Positions 33,336 to 42,330 are shown, counted from the stretch's first letter. The stretch is DNA of 64,000 bases from Lysobacter enzymogenes (GCF_023617245.1 NZ_CP067396.1:6110001-6174000); one strand, 5' to 3'. Notes: a model not told the origin generated them from the letters alone. A program made the numbers and translations.

Positions 33336-33445
33336 GGTTGCGGCGCGACCGGTCGCTGCGCGGTCGCGACTCGCGTCGCTCCTACAGGGCGCGATGCCGC
33401 AACGCAGCGACTGTAGGAACGACGCGAGTCGCGACCGCGACACCT
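33336..33445. repeat. REP-like family B, inverted pair
   Basis: Arms at about 33359-33391 and 33411-33441, both with the GCGAC-GCGA-GTCGC stem variant, in inverted orientation. Confidence 0.85.
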
Positions 33446-33498
33446 CATCTACGACGAACGCGGCCATCGAACGACGCCGCGGCGACGCTTCACTGCGT

Positions 33499-35640
33499 TC
33501 ACCACCGATACCGCACCGACGCCGTCACCGTGCGCGGATAGCCGTAGTAGCACCACGTCGCGCTGTTGCACACCGCGACGTATTCCTTGTCGCTCAGGTT
33601 GCTGGCGTTGAGCTGGAACCGCCACGCGTCCAGGTCGTAGCGCACCGAGGCGTCGAACAGGGTGTACGAAGGCGTCTTCCACTGGTTGTAGGTATCGCCG
33701 TAGTGATCGCCGGTGTAGCGCACGCCCGCGCCGAAGCCCAGCCCCGACAGCGCGCCGTAGCCGATGCTGTAGTCCGCGCCGAGCGAGGCGACGTTGCGCG
33801 GCTGCAGCGCGATCTGCTTGCCCAGCGCGCCGGCGTCGTTGGTCTTGGTGACTTCCGAATCGGTGTAGGTGTAGGCGCCGTACACGCTCAGGCCGTTGGC
33901 GAAGTTCCAGCGCCCTTCCAGCTCGGCGCCGCGGACCCGGGTCTCGCCCTGCTGGACCGAAAACAGGGTGTGGACGGGATCGACGGTGAGGGTGTTCTTC
34001 TGCCTGATCTCGTAGGCGGCGAAGGTCAGCAGCGCGCGGCCGTGGGCGGGCTGGAACTTCAGGCCGGCCTCGATCTGCTCGCCGGTGGTCGGCACGAACG
34101 AGCGGCCGGCGAAATCGGCGCCCACGGTCGGTTCGAACGACTGCGACCAGGCCACATACGGCGCCCAACCCGAATCGAACAGATAGTTCACGCCCAGACG
34201 ACCGGAGAACTTGCTGTCGTTCTGGCGCTCGCGCGTAACCGGCGTGGCCAGCAAGTTGTCGGTGCGCGTGCGCACCCGGTCCTGGCGGCCGGCGGCGGTG
34301 ATCACCCAGCGGTCGATGCGGATCTGGTCCTGCACGTACACGCCGAACTGCTGCTGCACCTTGTCGGTGCGCGAGGTGTAGGCCGGCTTGACGATCGGCG
34401 CGCCGTAGACCGGATTGAAGATGTCCAGCGACGGCGCGCCGAACGCGAACGCCGAGCTGTAGTCGCTTTCCAGGCGGCGGTAGTCGACGCCGGCGAGCAG
34501 GGTGTGGTCCCAGGCGCCGCCGCCGAACTTCCATTCGACGTTGTTGTCGACCGCGAACGACTTGGAGGTTTCTTCCAGCGGGAAGTAATAGCGCGTCAGC
34601 GTGCGTTGGTCGGCTTGCAGGCCGAACGCGCCGACGCCGGCGTCGTGGTCGACATCGACCTTGCCGTAGCGCAGGTTCTGGCGGAAGGTCACCGCGTCGC
34701 TGAAGCGATGGCTGAACTCGTAGCCCAGCGAGCGCATGGTCTTGACGTAGTCGTTCCAGCCCGGCTCGCCGGTGTAGCGCTCGCGCGGGATCTTGCCGTG
34801 CGGGTTCGGCAGCAGGGTGCCGGCCGCGGGCAGGAAGCCGCCGCCCTGGGCGGTGTCGGCCTTCTGCCAGCGCGCCAGCACGGTCAGTTCGGTGTCCTCG
34901 CTCGGCTTCCAGGTCAGCGCGGGGGCGAAGAAATAGCGGTCGTCCTTGACGTAGTCGACGACGTTGTCGCTGTTGCGCGCCAGGCCGGTGAGCCGGTAGC
35001 TCAGCGTGCCGCCGGCGCCGAGCGGGCCGCCGAAGTCGAACGCGGCCTGGCGCAGGTCGTAGTTGCCGAGGGTCACTTCGACTTCGCGCAGCGCCTCGTC
35101 GGTGGGCCGCTTGCTGACCATGTTGACCAGGCCGCCCGGCGGCATCGCGCCGTAGGCCACCGACGACGGGCCCTTGAGCACGTCCAGCCGCTCCAGGCCG
35201 TAGGGCTCGATGCGGGTGCCGCCGGTCCACACGCCGTCGGTCAGGGTCAGCCCGTCCATGTAGCGCGCCGGGCTGAAGCCGCGCACCAGCAGCCAGTCGC
35301 TGCGGGTGTCCTGGCCGTAGCCGCCGCCCTGGGCGCCGGCGGTGTACCACACCGCTTCCTCGACGCCCTGGATGCCGCGCTCGCGCATCTGCTGGGCGGT
35401 GATCACCGACACCGACTGCGGCACCTCGATCAACGGGGTGTCGGTCTTGGTCACGGTCTGGCTGCGCTTGGCGATCGGCGCCTGGACCTGGACGTTGTCG
35501 AGGGTCGTGGGATCGGCGGGCGCCGGTTGCGCGGCCGCGGCGAAGGCGGCCAAGGCCAGCGGCAGGCCCGGCAAGGCCGCGCGGACCGCACGCGGCAGAC
35601 GCGCGCGGCAAGGAGTGGGGACGGCACGGGAGAAAGGCAT
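33499..35640 (-). CDS. TonB-dependent siderophore receptor
   Basis: Outer-membrane ferric-siderophore receptor of 713 residues. The signal peptide ends near ALAAFAAAAQ (about 38). The plug domain (about 45-200) has DTPLIEVPQSVSVITAQQM, VRGFSPARYMDGL and VLKGPSSVAYGAMPPGG. A 22-strand barrel follows and ends in the aromatic terminus VTASVRYRW needed for BamA insertion. There is no N-terminal signalling domain, so no FecR-type control. ATG 35640 places the signal peptide correctly. A Fur-box-like site lies about 105 bp upstream, implying iron repression. No siderophore biosynthesis genes are nearby. Confidence 0.94.
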   Translation of the reverse strand: MPFSRAVPTPCRARLPRAVRAALPGLPLALAAFAAAAQPAPADPTTLDNVQVQAPIAKRSQTVTKTDTPLIEVPQSVSVITAQQMRERGIQGVEEAVWYTAGAQGGGYGQDTRSDWLLVRGFSPARYMDGLTLTDGVWTGGTRIEPYGLERLDVLKGPSSVAYGAMPPGGLVNMVSKRPTDEALREVEVTLGNYDLRQAAFDFGGPLGAGGTLSYRLTGLARNSDNVVDYVKDDRYFFAPALTWKPSEDTELTVLARWQKADTAQGGGFLPAAGTLLPNPHGKIPRERYTGEPGWNDYVKTMRSLGYEFSHRFSDAVTFRQNLRYGKVDVDHDAGVGAFGLQADQRTLTRYYFPLEETSKSFAVDNNVEWKFGGGAWDHTLLAGVDYRRLESDYSSAFAFGAPSLDIFNPVYGAPIVKPAYTSRTDKVQQQFGVYVQDQIRIDRWVITAAGRQDRVRTRTDNLLATPVTRERQNDSKFSGRLGVNYLFDSGWAPYVAWSQSFEPTVGADFAGRSFVPTTGEQIEAGLKFQPAHGRALLTFAAYEIRQKNTLTVDPVHTLFSVQQGETRVRGAELEGRWNFANGLSVYGAYTYTDSEVTKTNDAGALGKQIALQPRNVASLGADYSIGYGALSGLGFGAGVRYTGDHYGDTYNQWKTPSYTLFDASVRYDLDAWRFQLNASNLSDKEYVAVCNSATWCYYGYPRTVTASVRYRW

Positions 35641-35745
35641 CGATAGCGGCCTGAAGACGGGAGAAGAGGGGGCGGCGCCGACCGTTCCTTGGCGCGACAG
35701 CGCAAGCGGGTCGGCCGCGCCAGGGTTGGCGCCCGCCCGCCGTAA

Positions 35746-35766
35746 ACAATAATGATTCTCAATTGT
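35746..35766 (-). promoter_or_regulatory. Fur-box-like operator
   Basis: On the minus strand ATTGAGAATCATTATTGTT resembles overlapping Fur hexamers (GAGAAT, CATTAT). It is an AT-rich island in GC-rich sequence, positioned for iron control of the siderophore receptor. Confidence 0.75.
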
Positions 35767-36211
35767 AGGCGGGGGCAGGCGCGCCGGCAATGCCGGGGCC
35801 GGCGCGGCGCCGCGGTCGGGGCCCGGCGCGGCCCGGCGCGGCCGGACTCGGCCCGGGAAGCGCCCGGTGCCGGCGCATCGGCCGGCCTGTGCGGCCTGGC
35901 GGCCTGGGCCGGCCGCCTTCAGCCGCGCGTCGCGACCCTTGCATCGGATCCGTGTGGACGTGGCGCCCTTCGTCGCGCGACACGCCACGGCTCCCGCATC
36001 GAATCCGTGCCGGCCGTGCGACGCCCGTACGCCGGATCGGTACCCACCGGACCCGATTGACGCCCGCACCGGCATTGATGACGATTCGCCCGGACGGCGC
36101 GGCCGCCGCAACCACGGTCGCGGCCGACAGCATTCGCCGCCGCGGCATACCCCGGCATTTCCCAATCGCCGCCGGCCAGCGCCGGCGGCCGCCAGCGCAG
36201 GAAGCGCCCGC
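35767..36211. other. GC-rich gap before the membrane-protein gene
   Basis: 445 bp without a convincing gene, promoter or REP-like unit. Confidence 0.4.
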
Positions 36212-37534
36212 ATGTTCCAGCCCCCGCCGGTCGCCATCGAACAACTCGAAGGACCGATCGAACGACTGCGTTTGACCGCCGCGGCCGACGGCCGCTTCGT
36301 CGCCTGGATCGCGGGCCAGCAGGTGCACGGCCGCACCCGCGACGCCTTCAATGCGCCGTTCGCCTGGCAGGCGTTGCAACGCATGGCGCTGAACGCGTTG
36401 CCGGCGCGGGTCGGCGTGCTGGTGTACGCCGACGGCCGCCGCGAAGCGCATTGGGCGGTGGCCGCCGGCAGCGCCGGCCTGATTCCGATGCCGACCGAGT
36501 TGGAACGCAAGCTCGCGCTGGCCCAGGCGATGCGCTGGCTGCCGGTGCTGGCGCTGTGGTCGATCTGGAGCGGCGTGGCGCTGCCCCAGGCGCACGCGGG
36601 CCTGGGCTGGATGTTGCTGCTGTTGATCGCGCTGGGCGGTACCGCCGGAATCGCCGCGACCCTCGCGACCCAGGCCTGGACCTGGCTGCAGAACCGCCGG
36701 CGCCGGCCAATCATGGCCGCGTCGGAGCACCACTTGGTCCACGCCATCGGCGCGATGCGCAAGCAACACCGCGTCTGGTCGCGGCGCCTGCGCACCGCGG
36801 CGCTACGCCGGGCCGCGCGCGACGCCTCGCGCGCGCAGACCCAAGGCGACGATTGGACGCAGACCCTGGCCGGCGACAACGCCGCCTGCACCGTCGCGCT
36901 GCAGCGCCTGCACGGCCGCCTGCCGATGCCGTGGTCGAGCCAGGGCCTGCACGGCGAGGGCAGCGGCATGCTGCTGATGGACGACTACCGGTTCGCGCTG
37001 TGCGGGCGCTACCTCAGCCTGCGCGCGCTGCACGGCCCCGGCTACCCGACGCCGTTCCTGGCGATGGGCGACCGGGTCGAAGTGCTGGTGCCGGCGCAGG
37101 AGCGGGCCGAGGCCGACTCGGTGTACGCGTTGCGCAATCTCGAAGACGGGCGGATCTACATCGCCCACGGCGGCTTCCGCCTGCTCGCCGGCGGCGATCC
37201 CGCCGGCGAGCACGCGCTGACCGGCTTCACCGCGCGCAGCTATCGCTTGCGCGGCGCGGGCGGCGCGGCGATCGCGCTGATCGCAACGACACTGTGCTAC
37301 TTCGTGTTCGGTTTCGATCCGGACGAAGCCGGCCGTTCGCTCGAACGGGCCGGGTTCTTCGCGGCCGTGTTCGCCGCCATGATCGCGGCGATCGCGCTGC
37401 CGTACGCGTGGTCGCGCCGGCGCTGGCGCCGCGGCCGCGCCAACGCCCGCGAGCGCCTGACCGAACGGGTCTACGCGGCGCTCGACCTGGGTTCGCCGCT
37501 GGCGCCGCTGCCCGCGCACGCGCGCGACGTGTAA
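36212..37534 (+). CDS. Membrane protein of unknown family, long form
   Basis: I do not recognise a named family. The 440-residue protein has a soluble N-terminus, a TM hairpin at about 108-155 (WLPVLALWSIWSGVAL, WMLLLLIALGGTAGIAATLA), a central soluble part with GDRVEVLVPAQ and YALRNLEDGRIYIAHGGFRLL (about 288-330), and a second TM hairpin at about 350-410. It ends in ERVYAALDLGSPLAPLP. The central part, second hairpin and tail match the shorter protein at 40107-40799, so these are paralogues. ATG 36212 is the first start after the gap. Confidence 0.7.
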   Translation: MFQPPPVAIEQLEGPIERLRLTAAADGRFVAWIAGQQVHGRTRDAFNAPFAWQALQRMALNALPARVGVLVYADGRREAHWAVAAGSAGLIPMPTELERKLALAQAMRWLPVLALWSIWSGVALPQAHAGLGWMLLLLIALGGTAGIAATLATQAWTWLQNRRRRPIMAASEHHLVHAIGAMRKQHRVWSRRLRTAALRRAARDASRAQTQGDDWTQTLAGDNAACTVALQRLHGRLPMPWSSQGLHGEGSGMLLMDDYRFALCGRYLSLRALHGPGYPTPFLAMGDRVEVLVPAQERAEADSVYALRNLEDGRIYIAHGGFRLLAGGDPAGEHALTGFTARSYRLRGAGGAAIALIATTLCYFVFGFDPDEAGRSLERAGFFAAVFAAMIAAIALPYAWSRRRWRRGRANARERLTERVYAALDLGSPLAPLPAHARDV

Positions 37535-37585
37535 GCCGGCGCCTGCAGCGCGAACCCGGCGCAGCGGGCGCTTCCACTTGCACGA

Positions 37586-37615
37586 CAACGCGCCGCCGGA
37601 CGGCGGCGCGCGTCG
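37586..37615. terminator. Possible convergent terminator hairpin
   Basis: CGCGCCGCC-GGAC-GGCGGCGCG stem between convergent genes; no T-tract on either strand. Confidence 0.35.
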
Positions 37616-37627
37616 GCGCGCGATGCG

Positions 37628-37846
37628 CTACTCGGGCAGATACCGGCAGCCGAGCGGCCCGGCGCAGAGGTTGTGCTCGCGCGCGCAGATCTCCCAGTTG
37701 CCGTCGGGCCGGGCCATGCAGCTGTCGTAGATCGCGACGCACGGGCTGCAGTCGGGCTTGGCCGCCGCGACGCTGCCGGCGAAACCGGCGGCGAACGCGA
37801 ACGCGACGAACGCGGCGAGCAGGGTAGTGCGATGGGTTGGACTCAT
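37628..37846 (-). CDS. Six-cysteine secreted miniprotein 1 (72 aa)
   Basis: Predicted exported peptide. The signal peptide (TTLLAAFVAFAFAAGFAGSVAAA) ends near residue 29, leaving a mature chain of about 43 residues with six cysteines at 33, 36, 43, 54, 61 and 67, spaced C-X2-C-X6-C-X10-C-X6-C-X5-C. Fixed residues shared with its two neighbours include IYDxCM, P-D and EHNxC. An AAGGAG ribosome-binding site lies about 8 bp before the ATG. It is the last of three tandem paralogues. Three disulphides are likely in the periplasm or outside. No family recognised. Confidence 0.82.
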   Translation of the reverse strand: MSPTHRTTLLAAFVAFAFAAGFAGSVAAAKPDCSPCVAIYDSCMARPDGNWEICAREHNLCAGPLGCRYLPE

Positions 37847-37890
37847 CGGACCTTCTCCTTGGTCGTGGAACGGACGGTCGGCGGCGCGCT

Positions 37891-38103
37891 TCAGAACTCC
37901 GGCATCAGCGGGCAGTTGATCGGCTCGGCGCAATAGTTGTGCTCGCGCGCGCAGAGGCCCTGGTCGGCATCGGGCTGGACCATGCAGGCGTCGTAGATGG
38001 CGGTGCACCAACTGCAATCGCGCTGCGCGAACGCGCTGCCGGCGAAACCGGCGGCGAATACGGACAAAGCGAGGAACAACGTCGTGCGGCGAATGGAACG
38101 CAT
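37891..38103 (-). CDS. Six-cysteine secreted miniprotein 2 (70 aa)
   Basis: Middle member of the tandem trio. The signal peptide (LFLALSVFAAGFAGSAFAQ) ends near residue 27 and six cysteines lie at 30, 33, 40, 51, 58 and 64 with exactly the same spacing as the other two. Shared residues: AIYDACM, QPD and REHNYC. GACCAAGGAGAAGGTTCG-type leader sequence before the ATG is nearly identical to that of the neighbour, showing the whole unit including its translation signal was duplicated. Function unknown; a secreted effector, inhibitor or metal-binding peptide is possible. Confidence 0.82.
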   Translation of the reverse strand: MRSIRRTTLFLALSVFAAGFAGSAFAQRDCSWCTAIYDACMVQPDADQGLCAREHNYCAEPINCPLMPEF

Positions 38104-38225
38104 ACGAACCTTCTCCTTGGTCGGGGCGGCCGCGCGCCGTGGCGGCGCCGGCCGCATGGATGCCGGCGGCGAATGCGCGCGCGGCCGGACGCGCCGGACG
38201 CGGGACGCACGCGCGCCGGCGTTGC

Positions 38226-38441
38226 TCAGGTCTGCGGCTTGAACGGACAGCCCAGCGACTTGGCGCAGCGGTTGTGTTCGAGCACGCACTCGTACTCGCT
38301 GGCGTCGGGCTTGGCCATGCAGTTGTCGTAGATGCCGGTGCAGATGCTGCAATTGCGCTGGGCCGCGGCGCCTCCGGCGAAACCGGCGGCGAGCGCGAAG
38401 GCGGCGGCGAAGATCAGGGTGTGGCGTCGGATCGAACGCAT
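38226..38441 (-). CDS. Six-cysteine secreted miniprotein 3 (71 aa)
   Basis: First-transcribed member of the trio, separated by 122 bp from the next. The signal peptide (LIFAAAFALAAGFAGGAAAQ) ends near residue 28 and cysteines are at 30, 33, 40, 51, 58 and 64. Mature sequence differs most between cysteines (SEYE, KSLG) while IYDNCM, KPD and EHNRC persist. A CAAGGAG ribosome-binding site precedes ATG 38441. The upstream 345 bp hold a family A pair but no obvious promoter. Confidence 0.82.
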   Translation of the reverse strand: MRSIRRHTLIFAAAFALAAGFAGGAAAQRNCSICTGIYDNCMAKPDASEYECVLEHNRCAKSLGCPFKPQT

Positions 38442-38786
38442 GCGAACCTGCTCCTTGGTCGGCGGGCCGGAACGGCCAGCGACAGCATGCGCGCGGGGGT
38501 CGCCGCGGCCCGTGACTGCGATCACGGGGCGGTTGGCGAATCCCTGGCCGGCCGATGTCCGGCGCGGCGAGCGCGCGCACGCGAACGGCGCGGGTATCGC
38601 CGGCCGCGGCTTCGGCCTTAGCATCGGGCGTTATCGCGGCGGCGGCTTGCTGTGGTGGGAGGGCCTTCAGGCCCGATGCTCTGGTGTCTGGTCGCCGCGA
38701 CCGGACCGGACAGCATTGGGCCTGAAGGCCCTCCCACCACAGCGGCGCGCCGCCCGCCCGCCTTCCTACCGCACTGGAGTTTCGCG
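38442..38786. repeat. Divergent gap with REP-like family A pair
   Basis: 345 bp between the miniprotein array and the first M20 gene. A family A pair lies at about 38654-38744, with one GGGCC-TTCA-GGCCC arm and one imperfect inverted arm. No promoter is clear. Confidence 0.75.
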
Positions 38787-40103
38787 ATGTCCCCTCGCTT
38801 CCGCCCGACGGCGCTCGCCGCACTGGCGCTCGGCCTGATCGCCGCCCCGGCCTTCGCCCAGCAAGCCGCCGCCCCCGCCGCGGTCGCGCAGGCCGCGCGT
38901 TCGGTGCAGACCCAGGTCGTGGCCTGGCGCCGCGACATCCATCAGCATCCCGAACTGGGCCAGCACGAGGTGCGCACCGCCAAGCTGGTCGCCGACCAGT
39001 TGCGCAAACTCGGCCTGCAGCCGCGCACCGGCATCGCCCACACCGGCGTGGTCGCCGTGCTCAAGGGCGGCCTGCCCGGCCCGCGCATCGCCATCCGCGC
39101 CGACATGGACGCGCTGCCGGTGACCGAGCCGGCCGGCCTGGCGTTCGCTTCCAAAGTTACCGCCGATTACCGCGGCCAGCCGGTCGGGGTGATGCACGCC
39201 TGCGGCCACGACGCGCACGTGGCGATCCTGCTCGGCGTGGCCACCGCGCTGGCGGCGCAGAAGGAACGGCTGCCGGGCGAGGTGATGTTCGTGTTCCAGC
39301 CGGCCGAGGAAGGCCCGCCGACCGCCGGCGAACCCTTCGGCGCCAAGCTCATGCTCGCCGAGGGCGTGTTCAAGGACTTCAAACCCGACGCGGTGTTCGG
39401 CCTGCACGTGTGGGCCGGGCTCAACGTCGGCCAGGTCGGCTACCGCAGCGGCCCGATGCTGGCCAGCGCCGACGAATGGAGCCTGACCGTGCGCGGCAAG
39501 CAGACCCACGGCTCGCGGCCGTGGGACGGCGTCGATCCGATCACCGTCGGCGCGCAGATCCTGCTCGCCAGCCAGAGCATGATCGCGCGCCAGGTCAACA
39601 TCGCCGCGACCCCGGTGGTGCTGACCGCCGGCCAGTTCAACAGCGGCGTGCGTTTCAACATCATTCCCGACGAAGCCAAGTTGGTCGGCACCCTGCGCAC
39701 GTTCGACCCGGCCGTGCGCGAAGACGTGATCGCGCGCCTGCGCCGCACCGCCGACGACTACGCCCATGCCGCCGGCGCCAGCGCCGAGCTGGCGGTGGTC
39801 AACAACGCCCCGGCCACGATCAACGACGCCGCCCTGACCCGCCGCGTTTTGCCGTCGCTGCGGCGCGCGGCCGGCGAGGCCAACGTGAGCGAATCCGGGC
39901 TGGTGACCGTGGCCGAAGACTTCTCCCAATTCGCCAACACCGTGCCGGGCTTCTATTTCTTCGTCGGCTCCACCGCCCAGGGCAGCGACGCGGCCAAGGC
40001 GCCGATCAACCACTCGCCGAACTTCATGCTCGACGAAGGCGCGCTGGAAGTCGGCACCAAGACGATGCTGCAGGTGGCGCTGGATTACCTGCACGGGTCC
40101 TGA
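38787..40103 (+). CDS. Secreted M20D amidohydrolase/peptidase, paralogue 1
   Basis: A 438-residue exported metal-dependent amidohydrolase of the hippurate hydrolase / N-acyl-amino-acid deacylase group. The signal peptide ends near AAPAFAQ (about 22). Family signatures are WRRDIHQHPELGQHE (about 50-64), IRADMDALPVTE, GVMHACGHDAH (metal His/Asp, about 132-142), FQPAEEG (catalytic Glu, about 170-176) and the dimerisation segment HGSRPWDGVDPI. Cys in HACGHD acts as a metal bridge in relatives. The membrane-protein gene begins 3 bp after the stop, and a closely similar paralogue lies beyond it. Confidence 0.93.
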   Translation: MSPRFRPTALAALALGLIAAPAFAQQAAAPAAVAQAARSVQTQVVAWRRDIHQHPELGQHEVRTAKLVADQLRKLGLQPRTGIAHTGVVAVLKGGLPGPRIAIRADMDALPVTEPAGLAFASKVTADYRGQPVGVMHACGHDAHVAILLGVATALAAQKERLPGEVMFVFQPAEEGPPTAGEPFGAKLMLAEGVFKDFKPDAVFGLHVWAGLNVGQVGYRSGPMLASADEWSLTVRGKQTHGSRPWDGVDPITVGAQILLASQSMIARQVNIAATPVVLTAGQFNSGVRFNIIPDEAKLVGTLRTFDPAVREDVIARLRRTADDYAHAAGASAELAVVNNAPATINDAALTRRVLPSLRRAAGEANVSESGLVTVAEDFSQFANTVPGFYFFVGSTAQGSDAAKAPINHSPNFMLDEGALEVGTKTMLQVALDYLHGS

Positions 40104-40106
40104 GGC

Positions 40107-40799
40107 GTGGACGAACCCGCATCCGACCAGGACCGCGGCGCGGCCGCTGCGCTGCGCCTGAGCGGCGCGGTGCGGCGACTGCAACGCACGGTGCAGACTC
40201 TCAGCCGCGGCGGCCGCCACGGCGCGCGGGTCGAATTCGCGGTCTATCGCTTCGACCTCGACCGCCGGCGCGTGGCGCTGTACGTGCCGCTGGCGCCGGA
40301 CGGGCCGGCGGGGCCGCCGCTGGCCGAGGGCGACCGGGTCGAGCTGCTCGCGCAGCGCTACCGCCCCGATGCGCGCGACGACGCGCGGCAGGCCGAGGCC
40401 GGCGCGGTGGTGGCCCTGCGCAACCATGATCGCGGCGCGGCGTATGCCTGTCACAGCGCGTTCCGCTGGCTGATGCTGGACATCGCCCCGGTCGGCTACA
40501 CCCCGCGCATGCTGCGCGCGGCGCTGTGGTGGACGCTCGGCCTGTCGTTGCTGGCGTGCGCGGCGATCCCCGGTTTCACCTTCGCCATCGGCTCTGCGAC
40601 GCCGTGGCAGCGAACGCTCGCCGACGTCGCGGCGCTGGTGGCGCTGATCGACGCGGCGATCTGGCTGCCGGTGGCGGCCTTGCAGCTGCGCTGGCGCCTG
40701 GGCCGGCCGACGCGGCGCCAGCGCTACACCGAACAGGCGTATGCCGCGCTCGGATTCGGCTCGCCGCTGGATCCCGCGCCGGGCCTGATCGAATTGTGA
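40107..40799 (+). CDS. Membrane protein of unknown family, short form
   Basis: A 230-residue protein starting at GTG 40107, only 3 bp after the first M20 gene, hence co-transcribed. It has a soluble N-terminal half (GDRVELLAQRYRP, VALRNHDRGAAYACHSAFRWLML), two TM helices (about 135-160 and 170-195) and the tail EQAYAALGFGSPLDPAPG. These parts align with the C-terminal half of the protein at 36212-37534. It is flanked by the two M20 genes, suggesting a link to peptide or amide processing, but the link is weak. Confidence 0.72.
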   Translation: MDEPASDQDRGAAAALRLSGAVRRLQRTVQTLSRGGRHGARVEFAVYRFDLDRRRVALYVPLAPDGPAGPPLAEGDRVELLAQRYRPDARDDARQAEAGAVVALRNHDRGAAYACHSAFRWLMLDIAPVGYTPRMLRAALWWTLGLSLLACAAIPGFTFAIGSATPWQRTLADVAALVALIDAAIWLPVAALQLRWRLGRPTRRQRYTEQAYAALGFGSPLDPAPGLIEL

Positions 40800-40889
40800 G
40801 GACGGCGCGGTGAGTTCTCGCGACCAACGTCGCGCAGCCCGGGTCCGCCGCATCGGCTAGCATCGGGACTTTCCCGCCGGAGTCCGTCG

Positions 40890-42269
40890 ATGAAGCGTCC
40901 GCTGTCCGTCGCGCTGAGCTGCGCCCTGACCTGTTCCGCGCTGGCCGCTTTGCCGCTGGCCGCGTCCGCGCAAGCGGCTTCTTCGCAGGCGGCTTCTTCG
41001 CAGGCGGCCTCCTCGCAAGCGGCGCAGCGTCCCGAGGTCGCCGCCGCGGCGGCCAAGGTCAAGGCCGACGTGATCGCCTGGCGCCGCGACTTCCACCAGA
41101 ACCCGGAGCTGTCCAACCGCGAGGAACGCACCGCGGCCAAGGTCGCCGAGCACTTGCGCAAGCTCGGGCTCAAGCCGCGCACCGGCATCGCCAAGCACGG
41201 CGTGGTCGCGATCGTCGAAGGCGGCAAACCCGGCCCGAAGATCGCCCTGCGCGCCGACATGGACGCGCTGCCGGTGACCGAGCAGGTCGACCTGCCGTTC
41301 GCGTCCAAGGCCACCGCGAGCTTCCGCGGCGAGACCGTCGGGGTCATGCACGCCTGCGGCCACGACGCCCACACCGGCATCCTGCTCGGCATCGCCGACG
41401 CGCTGGTGGCGATGAAGAAAGACCTGCCCGGCCAGGTGATGCTGGTGTTCCAGCCGGCCGAGGAAGGCGCGCCGGCGAACGAGGAAGGCGGCGCCTCGCT
41501 AATGCTCAAGGAAGGCCTGTTCAAGGACTTCCAGCCCGAGGCGGTGTTCGGCCTGCACGTGTTCTCGACCTTGAACGCCGGCCAGCTCGGCGTGCGCGGC
41601 GGCCCGCTGATGGCGGCGTCGGACCGCTTCACCATCAAGATCAAGGGCCGCCAGAGCCACGGCTCGACGCCGTGGATGGGCGTGGACCCCATCGTCGCCG
41701 CCGCCGACGTCATCGGCAGCGCCCAGACCATCGTCAGCCGCCGCACCAACATCGCCAAGCTGCCGGCGGTGGTGACCTTCGGCGCGATCAAGGGCGGCAT
41801 CCGCTACAACATCATTCCCGACGACGTGGAGATGATCGGCACCATCCGCACCTTCGACGACGGCATGCGCCAGGCGATCTTCGCCGACCTCAAGAACGTC
41901 GCCGAACACGTCAGCGCCGCGCACGGCGCCCACGCCGAAGCGCTGGTGCCCGACCAGGACGGCAACCCGGTGACCTACAACGATCCGGCGCTGACCGCGC
42001 GCATGCTGCCGAGCCTGAAGGCGGTGGCCGGCGAGGCCAACGTGGTCGAGATGCCGCTGGTGATGGGCGCGGAGGATTTCTCCTACTACGCCAAGCAGGT
42101 GCCGGCGATGTTCTTCTTCGTCGGTTCGACCGAGAAGGGCGTGGACCCGGCGACCGCGCCGAGCAACCACTCGCCGAAGTTCAAGCTCGACGAGAGCTCG
42201 CTGGACCTGGGGCTGCGGGCGATGCTGCAGGTGACGCTGGATTATCTGAACGCGCCGAAGGCGGGGTGA
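40890..42269 (+). CDS. Secreted M20D amidohydrolase/peptidase, paralogue 2
   Basis: A 459-residue close paralogue of the 38.8 kb gene. The signal peptide ends near LPLAASAQA (about 29). Next come three exact AASSQ repeats (about 30-44), absent from paralogue 1, then the catalytic domain: WRRDFHQNPELSNRE, LRADMDALPVTE, GVMHACGHDAH, FQPAEEG, HGSTPWMGVDPI. It lies 90 bp downstream of the short membrane protein. The short Ala-Ser-Ser-Gln repeats at the mature N-terminus may be slippage-derived and are unlikely to affect catalysis. Confidence 0.93.
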   Translation: MKRPLSVALSCALTCSALAALPLAASAQAASSQAASSQAASSQAAQRPEVAAAAAKVKADVIAWRRDFHQNPELSNREERTAAKVAEHLRKLGLKPRTGIAKHGVVAIVEGGKPGPKIALRADMDALPVTEQVDLPFASKATASFRGETVGVMHACGHDAHTGILLGIADALVAMKKDLPGQVMLVFQPAEEGAPANEEGGASLMLKEGLFKDFQPEAVFGLHVFSTLNAGQLGVRGGPLMAASDRFTIKIKGRQSHGSTPWMGVDPIVAAADVIGSAQTIVSRRTNIAKLPAVVTFGAIKGGIRYNIIPDDVEMIGTIRTFDDGMRQAIFADLKNVAEHVSAAHGAHAEALVPDQDGNPVTYNDPALTARMLPSLKAVAGEANVVEMPLVMGAEDFSYYAKQVPAMFFFVGSTEKGVDPATAPSNHSPKFKLDESSLDLGLRAMLQVTLDYLNAPKAG

Positions 42270-42330
42270 GCACGGGGCGCGGGGCCGCGGTCGCGCGGTC
42301 GCGGTCGCTGTTGCGGCGCAGTTGAATTTT

